From assembly GCA_009844085.1 (NCBI GenBank), contig VYCF01000068.1, forward strand, positions 1 to 48,358: a stretch of 48,358 nucleotides of DNA, given 5' to 3'. This document shows positions 8,733 through 17,502 of this stretch, piece by piece. Under the pieces are notes generated by a model, which was not told the DNA's origin, ran no database searches, and saw nothing but the letters and a program-made list of their open reading frames with translations. Numbering within the stretch: position 1 is the stretch's first letter; every line of letters starts with the position of its first letter. Source of the DNA: Gammaproteobacteria bacterium (GTDB taxonomy: Bacteria > Pseudomonadota > Gammaproteobacteria > Pseudomonadales > Pseudohongiellaceae). Both the position numbers and the translations under genes were made by a program.

Positions 8733-9533
8733 ATGAAGGTACGATTTAAGAATCCGCCGATCAATGAACTGGCCATCGGCGTGTATTTTGATCCTCCGCT
8801 GATACCGTTCAGAAGTGAGCACATCGGTTTGCTTTGGTCGCGGCTGCGCCGCGAGTTCCCAAAGGTGGAGCAGAGAGACCCGCTTTCGATAGGTGTTCAC
8901 GGCCACGTACCTCCGGCATTCGGGGGAGATGGGTATCCCCATATGCCTCGATTTTGGTTTGTCTCGGATGACGAAGTTAACTTGGTTCAGGTTCAGAATA
9001 ATGCCTACTTTTTAAATTGGCGCAAACGGGAAAATGAGTATCCCCACTTCCATGAGCAATTAAAACCTAGTTTTGATAGGAATTTGGAGATGTTCAAGCA
9101 GTTTCTGCGTGAGGAAATCAAGATTCCAGAAGTTGGAATCGGACTCTGTGAATTGACCTATGTAGATGTAATCGAATCGTGCGAATACTGGCGGGGACCA
9201 CAGGATACTTCCAAACTGATTCCTTCCTTCAAAATACCGGAATGCGGAGTAAAGAATAGCATCGCACATGATTTTGCGTGCATGTACGATTGGGAGATTA
9301 ACTCTAACTTACACTTGCTTACCTCAATGAGAATTGCCGAACCGCGCGATGCGTCCGATTCTCGACGCTTGATTCTTGAGTTCAAGGCGCTTGGGCAACC
9401 AAGCGGCGCAACAACTTCACACTTGAACAAATGGTATGATGAAGCACACGATGCCATAGTGAGTCATTTTCTGAATCTGACTGACAAGGATGTGCAACGT
9501 GATTTCTGGCTGTTGGAGGAGTCCAGCGAATGA
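8733..9533 (+). CDS. TIGR04255-like protein (sporadically distributed family), first gene of a coupled trio
   Basis: A soluble protein of 266 residues with no signal peptide or membrane segment. The stretch at 82-106, VNLVQVQNNAYFLNWRK followed by EYPHF, and the later LCELTYVDVIE match the pattern I associate with the TIGR04255 family, proteins of about 250 residues with a patchy distribution and no established function. An SD-like TAGGAG lies 6 nt before the ATG. A 77-nt gap separates it from the methyltransferase, so it probably starts a separate unit. Its stop overlaps the next start (ATGA, 9530-9533). Codon use and base composition are clearly AT-richer than the chromosomal genes to the right, as expected for transferred defence or toxin-antitoxin cargo. 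The family assignment is by recall of motifs, not by search. Confidence 0.72.
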   Translation: MKVRFKNPPINELAIGVYFDPPLIPFRSEHIGLLWSRLRREFPKVEQRDPLSIGVHGHVPPAFGGDGYPHMPRFWFVSDDEVNLVQVQNNAYFLNWRKRENEYPHFHEQLKPSFDRNLEMFKQFLREEIKIPEVGIGLCELTYVDVIESCEYWRGPQDTSKLIPSFKIPECGVKNSIAHDFACMYDWEINSNLHLLTSMRIAEPRDASDSRRLILEFKALGQPSGATTSHLNKWYDEAHDAIVSHFLNLTDKDVQRDFWLLEESSE

Positions 9534-10153
9534 CTGCGATAACTGAAGAATGGGGTAGTCACTCAAACAATACCGGCCTTCTTTCGCTAGTTACTGAATC
9601 CGGCAAGGCGTTGCAGTCGGCTATTGTTGGCGCTGCTGGAATTCAAGATTCTTTGCCAACGTTCAGGTCACAACGCTCCGGGCTCAGTCAAGTGCCGGGG
9701 AACTTGGTTCGCGCCACATTGTCGCTGACCCAGCCCGCCAAGACACTTGACTTCGGCGATTCCGTTGCGGTGTTCGACCTCGACGGGCTGAGACGCACAC
9801 CGTTTCAGGCTTATTCCGCTAGAATCGATTCGTTGCGCGACTTTGCCTTGCAGGACGGATTCAGCCTGAATCCAGAATCCGAAGCTGACTTCTGGCGCTT
9901 TGTCCAAACCGCGCCAGACTTTCGCAAAGGGAATCTTGTGTTGATTGACAACGGCAACCTTCGTGCTGTCTGGAAAAACGATGAAGGCGATCACTTGGGT
10001 TTGCAGTTCCTTGGGGGAGGAATGTTGCAATATGTAGTCTTTAAGCGTCGTTCGGCGAACTCTCGCATTTCGCAGGTGACGGGCCGGGATACGTTTGTCG
10101 GATTAATTCGACAAATCAACGCCTTCGATCTGGAGTCCTTACTTGGCAAATGA
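9530..10153 (+). CDS. Conserved protein of unknown function, second gene of the TIGR04255 trio
   Basis: The protein is 207 residues with no signal peptide or membrane helix. The C-terminal half has a recognisable conserved look: a strand-turn-strand LRAVWKNDEGDHLGLQFLG followed by MLQYVVFKRR and a final RDTFVGLIRQINAFDLESLL. I have seen this combination in hypothetical proteins next to TIGR04255-like genes but know no function. The N-terminus (1-60) is low in hydrophobic residues and may be flexible. It is ATGA-coupled at both ends (9530-9533 and 10150-10153), so the three products are probably made in fixed proportion and may form a complex. Assigned as real because of the coupling, consistent coding composition and lack of a competing frame. 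Confidence 0.75.
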   Translation: MTAITEEWGSHSNNTGLLSLVTESGKALQSAIVGAAGIQDSLPTFRSQRSGLSQVPGNLVRATLSLTQPAKTLDFGDSVAVFDLDGLRRTPFQAYSARIDSLRDFALQDGFSLNPESEADFWRFVQTAPDFRKGNLVLIDNGNLRAVWKNDEGDHLGLQFLGGGMLQYVVFKRRSANSRISQVTGRDTFVGLIRQINAFDLESLLGK

Positions 10154-10608
10154 AGGGAGACGATCTGCCAGACCACGATCATGTTGTCCGCTACGTCAAG
10201 CCGAGTATGGTGGAAGAAGACGGCGCCGCGAACGGAGCGGATTTTCGCCTGCGTCCCCATCGACCGGACGATTCCGGACTATCGGTTAGCTGGCTTGAAG
10301 TATTTGGGTCGGATCATGTCCACCAATTGGCCGAGGTGCGTCGTCTTAGTCGCCTTCAATTGAGAGCGAACGGGCTTTTCGCCGAAATGAATGTCGGCAA
10401 AGTTAGGTCTGAGGTGGTGCAAGAGTTGGAGACACTACGTATCGTTCATGACCCGCTTGAGGCAACGGCCGGTCACGAGGCCGATCCGTCGCATGCCGAA
10501 TTTACCGGCCTGCCACCGGGAGACTCCGACCAGGCATTGCTGATCGGTGATTTGATTGCAGAGTGTGTTTCCGCTACACACCCCGCAATCGTAAAACATG
10601 ATCGTTAA
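10150..10608 (+). CDS. Conserved protein of unknown function, third gene of the TIGR04255 trio
   Basis: The protein is 152 residues, acidic and soluble. It starts with DHDHVVRYVKPSMV and has a central GLSVSWLEVFG / QLAEVRRLSRLQL stretch, then LRIVHDPL, DPSHAEFTGLP and a final LIGDLIAECV. This arrangement resembles a small family of uncharacterised proteins often found after TIGR04255-like genes (from memory, not a search). The repeated Asp/His positions (DHDH near residue 8, HDP and DPSHAE near the C-terminus) could bind metal or form a catalytic site, but that is speculation. The start overlaps the previous stop (ATGA). It ends 92 nt before the tail of the oppositely oriented kwaB; I see no clear terminator in that gap. 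Confidence 0.72.
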   Translation: MKGDDLPDHDHVVRYVKPSMVEEDGAANGADFRLRPHRPDDSGLSVSWLEVFGSDHVHQLAEVRRLSRLQLRANGLFAEMNVGKVRSEVVQELETLRIVHDPLEATAGHEADPSHAEFTGLPPGDSDQALLIGDLIAECVSATHPAIVKHDR

Positions 10609-10700
10609 GGCCGAGCATGCCGACCGTAGCGTGAACTCGCAAACACCTATGTCAACGCGGTTCGGCTTAAGCTGCCCCACTTGTTTTCCGAACACACTTT

Positions 10701-11600
10701 TCAAGCACCATCTACACTGACGCGGCTTGCTGCTCTATATCGCTCTGGTTGGCCGGGAATAAGTTCAAGTCGATATCGGCGCCGATCTAGCACTTCCAGA
10801 AATCCCATCTCTTCCCCTGCCATCACTTCGATCCTTCCGTCTGATTCTTGAATCTTTACGCCAGCGGCATTACAGAGAGTCTTCAGTGCATTTGGGTCCA
10901 TACCCTCCAATTCCTGCGAACAAATCGATGCTAAATAGCGTGCTGCTCGCGGTCGCGATTTAGCATAGTCCTCAATTCCCGATAACTCAATGAACGGTAG
11001 CTCAGACGCAATCGCGTTTACGTTGTCAGGTACAACATCGAGAATTGCCTGTTTTAGCCTGCCGATAAACTCGAATGCACTCGGTCTCCAAATGTGCGTG
11101 TGGTTCTCGTCTAAGAGTATGTCAAAGTCGTTGTCAAGCTTAAATACGTTGTCTTCCACAATCTGAAGCGTATCATCAAGTACCCGAATCAGTTTACTTT
11201 TCAACACACCCTTAAACTGGGTCGCGCGCTTGATAGCGGTCAACTGTCTGTGTTCATTGTCCGTAAATCGCGCGAAATAACAGAAAATAGTCTGTGGATT
11301 AGATAAGTATTCACTATCAAAGGGCAAATCCTCCGCATCGTGGAGTTCACGAATTGCTGCGTCCAGTGTCCCGCCGGTTGGGACAATGAGATATTCAGTA
11401 CTGCCTTGCTTCTCGGATGGTTCGTAGTTTTTCCGGCCGCCCTCAGCCAAATTCTCTCTGGTCGTTCGTAACATCGAGAGCAATACATATTGTACATCCG
11501 AGTCCACTGGCACTATGCCGAACACAGAATTACTACCTAAATCCCTACCCACACCGAATTCCGTAGCCGCGATGGCAGAGAAGTTGAAGTCGATTGTCAT
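10701..11600 (-). CDS. kwaB: Kiwa anti-phage system protein KwaB (DUF4868)
   Basis: KwaB is the cytoplasmic, DUF4868-containing partner of the membrane protein KwaA in the two-gene Kiwa anti-phage system (first described by Doron et al., 2018). The 299 residues match in length, and the central segment FKLDNDFDILLD (153-164) followed by a WRPSAFEFIGRL segment (171-182) fits the DUF4868 core as I know it. There is no membrane segment. The start codon overlaps the kwaA stop in the four bases 11597-11600 (ATGA on the minus strand), so the pair is translationally coupled. The gene is AT-rich relative to the downstream chromosome. It converges on the TIGR04255 trio. Assignment rests on both partners, their order and the topology of KwaA. 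Confidence 0.85.
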   Translation of the reverse strand: MTIDFNFSAIAATEFGVGRDLGSNSVFGIVPVDSDVQYVLLSMLRTTRENLAEGGRKNYEPSEKQGSTEYLIVPTGGTLDAAIRELHDAEDLPFDSEYLSNPQTIFCYFARFTDNEHRQLTAIKRATQFKGVLKSKLIRVLDDTLQIVEDNVFKLDNDFDILLDENHTHIWRPSAFEFIGRLKQAILDVVPDNVNAIASELPFIELSGIEDYAKSRPRAARYLASICSQELEGMDPNALKTLCNAAGVKIQESDGRIEVMAGEEMGFLEVLDRRRYRLELIPGQPERYRAASRVSVDGA

Positions 11601-12169
11601 ATAGATTTTTCCAAATAGACCGTGTTGCTCAATCGAAACGCAATTATATGCTGGCCTTCTCGAACTTTCTTTCGTTTTGTGATCAACACGAAATTGTCTA
11701 GCCCATTTTGAGTCTTTTCACTCTCTGGTGGAGATACAGTGAATACAAAGTAGCCTCGAAACGCAAAAAACACGTTCAGATAATGTAGATTTAGTCGCCA
11801 GAACAGAAAGATGATCAATCCTAGTGCAATGCACATGGCAAGTAAATCGCGAATACTCCCCAGTTCCTCTCGGTAGAAAGGCAATAGGGTTGCAAAAAGG
11901 TATACCAGAACGTGACTTCGATGGTCCTCCGCTTGGCCCACCACTAATTTTCGAACATCGTCTTGTAGTTGTACAGTTCGGACTCGAAGCCATAGAAAAA
12001 TCGATGGCACGATCGCAAGTGCCAAGCACATCATGACGAAGTAGAGTTCCGGGAATAGGCTGTTGCCCCGAATGGCCATCAGCACAAACAGCGGACAGAG
12101 GCTGCTCAACACCATCAGCAGCCTGACTAGCCTAAGTCCTTCACCACTCTGGGGCCGTACTCTTCGCAT
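11597..12169 (-). CDS. kwaA: Kiwa anti-phage system membrane protein KwaA
   Basis: The protein is 190 residues with four predicted membrane helices: about 15-33, 41-61, 86-100 and 108-135. A short cytoplasmic tail follows, containing NFVLITKRKKV and ending VYLEK. This topology and the helix-4 continuation LNLHYLNVFFAF fit KwaA, the membrane sensor of Kiwa. The ATG at 12169 is preceded by a GAGAG-type ribosome-binding site and the stop overlaps the kwaB start. The gene marks the right edge of the island: within about 100 bases upstream the sequence switches to GC-rich chromosomal coding. A shorter start at the Met in RLLMVLSS would remove part of the first helix and is less likely. Confidence 0.82.
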   Translation of the reverse strand: MRRVRPQSGEGLRLVRLLMVLSSLCPLFVLMAIRGNSLFPELYFVMMCLALAIVPSIFLWLRVRTVQLQDDVRKLVVGQAEDHRSHVLVYLFATLLPFYREELGSIRDLLAMCIALGLIIFLFWRLNLHYLNVFFAFRGYFVFTVSPPESEKTQNGLDNFVLITKRKKVREGQHIIAFRLSNTVYLEKSI

Positions 12170-12271
12170 TATGGATCTCTCACTTCCATACTACGAACTG
12201 AAAGTCGCCTCATTGCCCCCAACATCGTGTAAGTCAATTGCTTAATTGTGCCATTGGAATATCGATTGCAC

Positions 12272-14269
12272 TTACTGAAATACCTCCTCGTTGGCGCGGG
12301 CTATGTCCATGTAGGCTTGTTTGAAGCCGGGGAGGAGGTAGCCTTCGCTGATCAGTTTGTCGGTGGCTGCTTCGTATTTTTGCAGGTAGTCCTCGAAGGA
12401 CTGGTAGAGGCCCGCGACCGAGTTGCGCGGGTCGCCGGATTGCACCGCCACGGCGGTGTTCGCCGGGAACGGGATGTAGCCGCCCGCCAGCCGGGCCAGG
12501 GAAAGTTCGGCGCCAGTCGCGGGGGCGCGGAGGTTCCATGGCGTGAAGGTTGCCAGGGGAACTGCCGTCAGCGGCGGCAGCACGGTGCTCTCGGCGAAGT
12601 CGTTGTTGTCGGCGTTCACCGCCGGCGCCAGGGCGCCGTACAAATGGTCGGAAGACTCGGGATGCCGGTCGACGATACGTTCGCTGTCCCAGCGCGAGCC
12701 GTAGTCGGTATGGGCCGGGCGGTAGAGCGCCGCGGGGTGGTTCACGCCGCGCAACGGCGTCCAGACCGCGCGATTGATGCGGCCGTCGACGTGGGAAGGC
12801 GCCAGCGTGCCGTCGGCGATGCGCGGATAGCGCGACTCGGGCGGCTCCACTCCCTCCGCCACCCAGCGATACATCGCGGCGAGCAGCGAGTCGGCGATAG
12901 GCGCCCACATGTTCGGGTTGGGCGGCAGTTGCCCGCTCGTCGCCTCGCGTGGAATGCCATTGCCCGAGCCGTGCTGGGATCCGCCGATGGTATAGAAGCG
13001 CACGTTCGGCGGGATATAGGCGTCTTCGCTGCCATCGGGGGTGGTATGCGGCAGGGAGCCCGCGCGCACCCAGTATTCGTTTGAAGTCTGAACGTGGAAG
13101 ACCATCGGCACCGCGCCGCTCGCCCGGGCCCGGCGCAGAATGCCGTCGTTGCGGCCGGTCCAGGGGTCGGTGCTTTCTCCGTAGGTGAAGGGGAACAGGT
13201 CGTTCGGATACAGGTGGTTGGAATGCTGGCCGTTGGTGCGGGTCGGCATGGCGAAGCGATTGTTGAACATGCCGTAACCGCCGCCGGCGATCACCGGAAT
13301 GACGCCGTCGAAGACTCTGCGCGATTCGAGATCGGCGTTGAAGCCGTCGTACATGAATTGCCGCAGCAGTCGCCCGCTCTGGGAATTGCCCCAGGCGACG
13401 GTATGCTCGATGTCGGACAGGCCGAGCTGCGCGAGTTGCTCCTCGCCTTCACCGCCATAGCGCATGAGCGAAACGAGGTCGCGGATCGCCGCCATGCCGG
13501 CGCCAGCCAGCACGGGATCGCGGGCCTCGTAGATCAGTTCGTAAATCATGCCGGGCTCGAAGCCGCCATCGAGCGCGAGATTTACGATGGGCTGGCTGCT
13601 GTCGGGCTCGTCGACGACGGTCAGTTCGAAACTCGAACGCTCGATCGGAACGCGCGCATCGATCTGGTATTGCCGCCGGGTCAGGCTCGCCTCACCCAGG
13701 CCGCGCTCGGTCGGCGTATAGGACAAATGTCCGCCGCCGGCGATATTTACCTCGTCCGCCGGGCTGTTGACGATGACTTCGTAGCGCACTTCGCCGGTGA
13801 TGGGGTCGTCCGCCGAACCGACGACCGGCACGTGCAGGCGCAGGCGGCCCGGACCGGGCGTGATCTCGTTGATCCAGCCGGTGACCAGGTAAGTAAAGCC
13901 GAGTTCGGTCAACGGATGATCGAAGGAAATCTCAGGCGCCACCCGCGAACCGCCCCTGTTGTTGACGTTGTACAGCAGGCCGCCGTTGGCGATGTCGGCG
14001 GAGGGCGCCAGCACCCTGAAATCCGCCGAATATTCGACCATCCCGTCGCCATTGCGCGGCGCGTGGGCGATGTCGGTGATCAGGGCGTTGCCCGGGTGCC
14101 CGGGATCGAGGCTCAGATACAGCACGCCCTCGATCACCTCGTAAGTGAAATCGTGCCGGTCGCTGTCCAGCGTTTCGCGGCTGGTGATCTCGATGCGGTC
14201 GACGCCGGCGAACAATGTCGCCGGAAGCAGCAGGAAAAGGAAAACGAACTGGCGCGGCAGATTCCTCAT
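12272..14269 (-). CDS. Secreted alpha/beta hydrolase domain protein (Abhydrolase_10 type)
   Basis: A protein of 665 residues with an N-terminal signal peptide (hydrophobic QFVFLFLLLPATLFAG, cleavage probably after LFA). The sequence GNSQSGRLLRQF carries a GxSxG nucleophile elbow with Ser298. Features such as LYNVNNRGG, an FNNRFAMPTRTNGQH segment and GSQHG fit the large alpha/beta hydrolase domain family PF20091, whose substrates are mostly unknown. The ATG at 14269 is chosen because the signal peptide starts there and GGAG lies 7 nt upstream; an in-frame upstream ATG at 14344 would add a non-hydrophobic leader. It probably acts as an exported esterase or lipase-like enzyme. It is the first chromosomal gene beyond the defence island. 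Confidence 0.85.
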   Translation of the reverse strand: MRNLPRQFVFLFLLLPATLFAGVDRIEITSRETLDSDRHDFTYEVIEGVLYLSLDPGHPGNALITDIAHAPRNGDGMVEYSADFRVLAPSADIANGGLLYNVNNRGGSRVAPEISFDHPLTELGFTYLVTGWINEITPGPGRLRLHVPVVGSADDPITGEVRYEVIVNSPADEVNIAGGGHLSYTPTERGLGEASLTRRQYQIDARVPIERSSFELTVVDEPDSSQPIVNLALDGGFEPGMIYELIYEARDPVLAGAGMAAIRDLVSLMRYGGEGEEQLAQLGLSDIEHTVAWGNSQSGRLLRQFMYDGFNADLESRRVFDGVIPVIAGGGYGMFNNRFAMPTRTNGQHSNHLYPNDLFPFTYGESTDPWTGRNDGILRRARASGAVPMVFHVQTSNEYWVRAGSLPHTTPDGSEDAYIPPNVRFYTIGGSQHGSGNGIPREATSGQLPPNPNMWAPIADSLLAAMYRWVAEGVEPPESRYPRIADGTLAPSHVDGRINRAVWTPLRGVNHPAALYRPAHTDYGSRWDSERIVDRHPESSDHLYGALAPAVNADNNDFAESTVLPPLTAVPLATFTPWNLRAPATGAELSLARLAGGYIPFPANTAVAVQSGDPRNSVAGLYQSFEDYLQKYEAATDKLISEGYLLPGFKQAYMDIARANEEVFQ

Positions 14270-14358
14270 GGCGGTCACTCCACAATGTTCGGGTAAGAAT
14301 CGTTGGAACGGCCTGATCTTTTCAGAGCCGGATGTGGCGGTCAAGTCAGCACGCGGCT

Positions 14359-15099
14359 TCAGCGCGCATCCCGGACCCGGCCGATGATCTCGAAAATGCG
14401 TTCGGCGTTGGCGCCGAGATCGCCGATGCCGACTCGCGAGACCGAGCGGACATCCATGCGCGTGCCGGCATCGGTTTCGCGCAGCCTGACCACGAGATCG
14501 TCCTTGAAACCGAACCAGAAAGTGGTCGCCACGGCCTCGATTTCTCCCTGTTCGGGCGCCTCGCGCGCAAGTTCCAGGCCCATGTCGACGAGAACGCCCC
14601 GCACGAGTTCGTATGCCTCGTCCCGCGGCATGTCAATGTCCAGCGGTCCGAGATCGGGATATCCTTCGCGCTGCACGGGTCCGATCGTTTCGCTGTCGTA
14701 GAAAAGCGGATTGGCGCCTTCGCCGCGCAGCGAGGCGGCCATGGTGAATTCGGGGGGATCCTCGATATCCGTGCTGACGTTGTGAATCGCGGGCACCATG
14801 AATCCCGACAGCATCACGCCGCCGAGATAGAGAGTACCCAGCGCCGAAAAGCCGGTTCCGGAGGCTGCAAATACCAGTGACTCTCCCGCCTTCCGCTGCC
14901 GCAGCAAGGCAATGGGCCCCAGCACCAGACCCGTGATTCCCAACAGCAGACCCAGGGGCACGAGCAGCACTCCGACGCCATAAAACCAAATGCCCAGGCG
15001 AGTGCCGAGCCCACCGAGCACCGGCAATACGATCGCGAGCACTCCTGCCCACAATGCGAACGATGCGAGCCTGCTTCTTCGATTTGTCGATTGGTTCAC
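14359..15099 (-). CDS. Membrane protein with DUF1499 domain
   Basis: The protein is 246 residues. Three membrane segments occupy about the first 100 residues (LASFALWAGVLAIVLPVL, LVPLGLLLGITGLVLGPI, and ALGTLYLGGVMLSG). A DUF1499 domain follows, recognisable by AIHNVSTDIEDPPEF at its start and by the later FGFKDDLVVRLRETDAGTRMDVRSVSRVG. DUF1499 has no established biochemical role. The start is GTG at 15099, supported by a near-perfect ribosome-binding site AAAGGAGG six bases upstream. The gene runs in the same direction as the hydrolase downstream (89-nt gap) and the EamA transporter upstream (69-nt gap), so they could be co-transcribed. Confidence 0.88.
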   Translation of the reverse strand: MNQSTNRRSRLASFALWAGVLAIVLPVLGGLGTRLGIWFYGVGVLLVPLGLLLGITGLVLGPIALLRQRKAGESLVFAASGTGFSALGTLYLGGVMLSGFMVPAIHNVSTDIEDPPEFTMAASLRGEGANPLFYDSETIGPVQREGYPDLGPLDIDMPRDEAYELVRGVLVDMGLELAREAPEQGEIEAVATTFWFGFKDDLVVRLRETDAGTRMDVRSVSRVGIGDLGANAERIFEIIGRVRDAR

Positions 15100-15168
15100 C
15101 TGGCGGCGCCTCCTTTTATGTCGGTGCGAAGCTGCATTGCAAACTTAAGGCAATAACGGATTCGCCGT

Positions 15169-16131
15169 CTAGTCCGCATGGGGGGTGGCGATACGCACGG
15201 GAACCTCGTCGCCCCTGGCCCTGGGCACGATGGCGGTCATCGCGGAACCGATCACCAGCAAGACCGCGCCGCCGATGGAGATCCAGCCGAGCCGGTCCGA
15301 AAAGGCGTAGTCGGGATTCACGAAAACCACGAGTCTCAATGAACCGATGGTGAAAAGCGGGGCGAGGGCAAGCACGGCGCTGACCTTCGAGGCGTCCCAC
15401 AATTTCAGCGCTTCGGCGAAACAGCCGTAGGCGACCACGGTATTCAGACTGGCGAACGCGAGCAGGCCGAATTGCAGGTTGCTCAGGCCGAAAAGCGAGC
15501 CGGGGTTGATGACGGGCAACAGCACGAGCGTAGAAAACACGTAGATTGCCAGGAGAATCTGCGCCGAACTGAAGACGGAGTTCAGTTTCTTCTGTATCAG
15601 CGCGTAGGTCGTCCAGCCGATCGCGGAGCCGATCACGATCACCACCCCGATGGCCTGCGCGTTCTCCGGATCGACAAGTTCCGCCAGACGGTCGTGAAAG
15701 AACAGCGCAAGGCCGATCACGATCAGCGCGGTTCCCAGTTTCTGGGCGTTGGTAAACGGCTCGTTATAGAACACCACGCCGCCGAAAATCAGGAACAGCG
15801 TGGTCAACTGGATAACGGCTTCAGCGGTTTCGCCATTGACGAAATTGAGCGAGATGCTGAACAGGTAATAATTGCTGCAAAGACCCACGGCGGCCAGCGC
15901 CAGCCACCAGCCGGCGCCGCCGGCGAATTGCCGGTACGCGGGCAATCGCCCCAGCCATACCATCCAGGGCAGGAGAATTGCCGTCGCAACCAGGAAGCGG
16001 TACCAGACGATGGTCTGGGCGTCCATGCCGAGCAGTAGCTCTTTCAGCGTTACCGGCAGCATCCCCCACATGGCGGCCGCCACCAGCGCCAGAAAGAACC
16101 CGGCGACAGGATTTCTTGCTTGATTTTGCAT
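15169..16131 (-). CDS. EamA-family (DMT superfamily) inner-membrane transporter
   Basis: The protein is about 320 residues with ten hydrophobic helices in two EamA repeats. The first repeat begins FFLALVAAAMWGMLPV and the second SAIGWTTYALIQKKL. Members export or import small metabolites such as amino acids, nucleosides or drugs; the substrate cannot be read here, though the overall look resembles RarD-like members. I place the start at the ATG at 16131 (MQNQARNP), immediately before the first helix. A longer in-frame reading to 16320 is rejected because it would overlap the preceding gene and add arginine-rich, non-homologous sequence. It lies 47 nt downstream of the FG-GAP gene on the same strand. 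Confidence 0.88.
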   Translation of the reverse strand: MQNQARNPVAGFFLALVAAAMWGMLPVTLKELLLGMDAQTIVWYRFLVATAILLPWMVWLGRLPAYRQFAGGAGWWLALAAVGLCSNYYLFSISLNFVNGETAEAVIQLTTLFLIFGGVVFYNEPFTNAQKLGTALIVIGLALFFHDRLAELVDPENAQAIGVVIVIGSAIGWTTYALIQKKLNSVFSSAQILLAIYVFSTLVLLPVINPGSLFGLSNLQFGLLAFASLNTVVAYGCFAEALKLWDASKVSAVLALAPLFTIGSLRLVVFVNPDYAFSDRLGWISIGGAVLLVIGSAMTAIVPRARGDEVPVRIATPHAD

Positions 16132-16178
16132 GCGATCTTGCGGATTCCCGGAATCCCCTCGTTCAGGCCGGGGCGAAA

Positions 16179-17381
16179 CTAGCGCCCCAGATTCAGATAG
16201 ACGACGACATTGCGGGTGGCCGAGCCGACAGCGGCAAGGTCGGTATCGCCATCGCCGTCCACATCGGCCGCCGCAAGGCCGGATACCGCCACCCCGGTAT
16301 CCAGATTCTGTCGGCGCCATCGCTCCGCGCGGTCATCATACTGATAAATTGCCAGTTGATGCGGCTCCGCGCGACCCCCGGCGATAATCTCGTCGACCCC
16401 GTCATTGTCGAGATCAGCGGTAATCAGGCCGTGACCGCCGGCGAGGCGGTCATCGATTTCAATCCGGTTCCAGGGGAACTCGTCACCCTGGTAGACCACC
16501 ACCTGGTTGCCGTGCCAGGGCTCGACCGTGGCGACATAGCGGCCGCCGGGGAAACTTCCGACGCCGACTTCACTCGAGCCGATGCCGGGCCGCTCCGGAC
16601 CTTGCAAGCCCTCGCCGACCCGGGTTTTCGACACCGCCTGCCCGTTGGTCGCGAGCTGGAACAGATGCACGCCGCCGAAACTCGCGGTAATCAGGTCTTC
16701 GCGGCCGTCTCCGTCCCAGTCCAGGCTGCTCATGCCGTGCGACATCTCCAGGCTGTCGTCGAGCACGACGCCATTCCAGCTCTCCACGGTCAAATCTTCC
16801 GGCACGAGGTAGGACTTCAATTGCAGGCCGACATCGTAAAGCGGCCCGCCCGCACCGATGCCGATGATTGGCAGGTTCACCAGTTCCTGCCGTCCGTCGC
16901 CGTTCACGTCGGCCCAATGGACGCGATGGGAAGTCGGAATTTCGTCGATGTAGTGCGCCCGCCATTCCTGGTTTGCCATGGGATCGCCCGGATTCTCCAT
17001 CCAGTGAATCACGCCGCCGCCGGTGGAATTGCCGAGGCTGAAATCGTGCGCCAGGACCAGATCCATGTCGCCGTCGCCGTCGATGTCGAGCGGGGCGCTG
17101 TCGATATTGCCCTGCATGGTCGAAGTGACGGCGTATTTGTCCCAGTCGGGATTGCGGAACCAGGCCAGTTGCCCCGGATTCGTGGCCCAGGCGACGAGGT
17201 CGGTCCGGCCGTCGCCGTCGATATCGGCGAAATCGACGCCATAGCCGCCCTGGAACTCTTCATCCAGCACCTGCCGATCGAATCCGGGCAAATCCTGGGC
17301 CGCGATTCCCGCGGCCATGCATAACGCGGCGACTGTGCAACCGACCCGGAAGCAGGTTCTGAAAACGCTGGGTTCGTTCAT
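16179..17381 (-). CDS. Secreted FG-GAP/VCBS repeat protein
   Basis: The protein is 400 residues with a signal peptide (VGCTVAALCMAAGIAAQD, cleavage probably after IAA). At least six calcium-binding-loop motifs of the form DxDxDGxxDL are spread along the chain: DIDGDGRTDL, DIDGDGDMDL, DVNGDGRQEL, DWDGDGREDL, DLDNDGVDEI and DVDGDGDTDL. This is the integrin-like FG-GAP beta-propeller signature. Such exported proteins in marine bacteria may bind polymers or surfaces; no catalytic domain is visible. The ATG at 17381 directly precedes the signal peptide. The gene is followed on the same strand by the EamA transporter. Confidence 0.9.
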   Translation of the reverse strand: MNEPSVFRTCFRVGCTVAALCMAAGIAAQDLPGFDRQVLDEEFQGGYGVDFADIDGDGRTDLVAWATNPGQLAWFRNPDWDKYAVTSTMQGNIDSAPLDIDGDGDMDLVLAHDFSLGNSTGGGVIHWMENPGDPMANQEWRAHYIDEIPTSHRVHWADVNGDGRQELVNLPIIGIGAGGPLYDVGLQLKSYLVPEDLTVESWNGVVLDDSLEMSHGMSSLDWDGDGREDLITASFGGVHLFQLATNGQAVSKTRVGEGLQGPERPGIGSSEVGVGSFPGGRYVATVEPWHGNQVVVYQGDEFPWNRIEIDDRLAGGHGLITADLDNDGVDEIIAGGRAEPHQLAIYQYDDRAERWRRQNLDTGVAVSGLAAADVDGDGDTDLAAVGSATRNVVVYLNLGR

Positions 17382-17502
17382 TCCCTGAGCACCATTCTCA
17401 GTATCGATTCGGAAGGGCGGATCAAGTTACTGCTAATGCGGCTTCAAAGCAAATGCCTGGGCAAATGTTTGGGAAAATGCCTGTGCAATCGCCTTGCAAG
17501 TT

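Noticed and set aside
12306..12318. A 13-base match to the dispersed-repeat core (TCCATGTAGGCTT).
   Set aside because: It is inside the coding region for the hydrolase C-terminus, without the palindromic arms; treated as chance.
13094..14296. A 400-codon open frame antisense to the secreted hydrolase.
   Set aside because: The minus-strand gene has a signal peptide, a GxSxG motif and normal codon use; the plus-strand frame has none of these.
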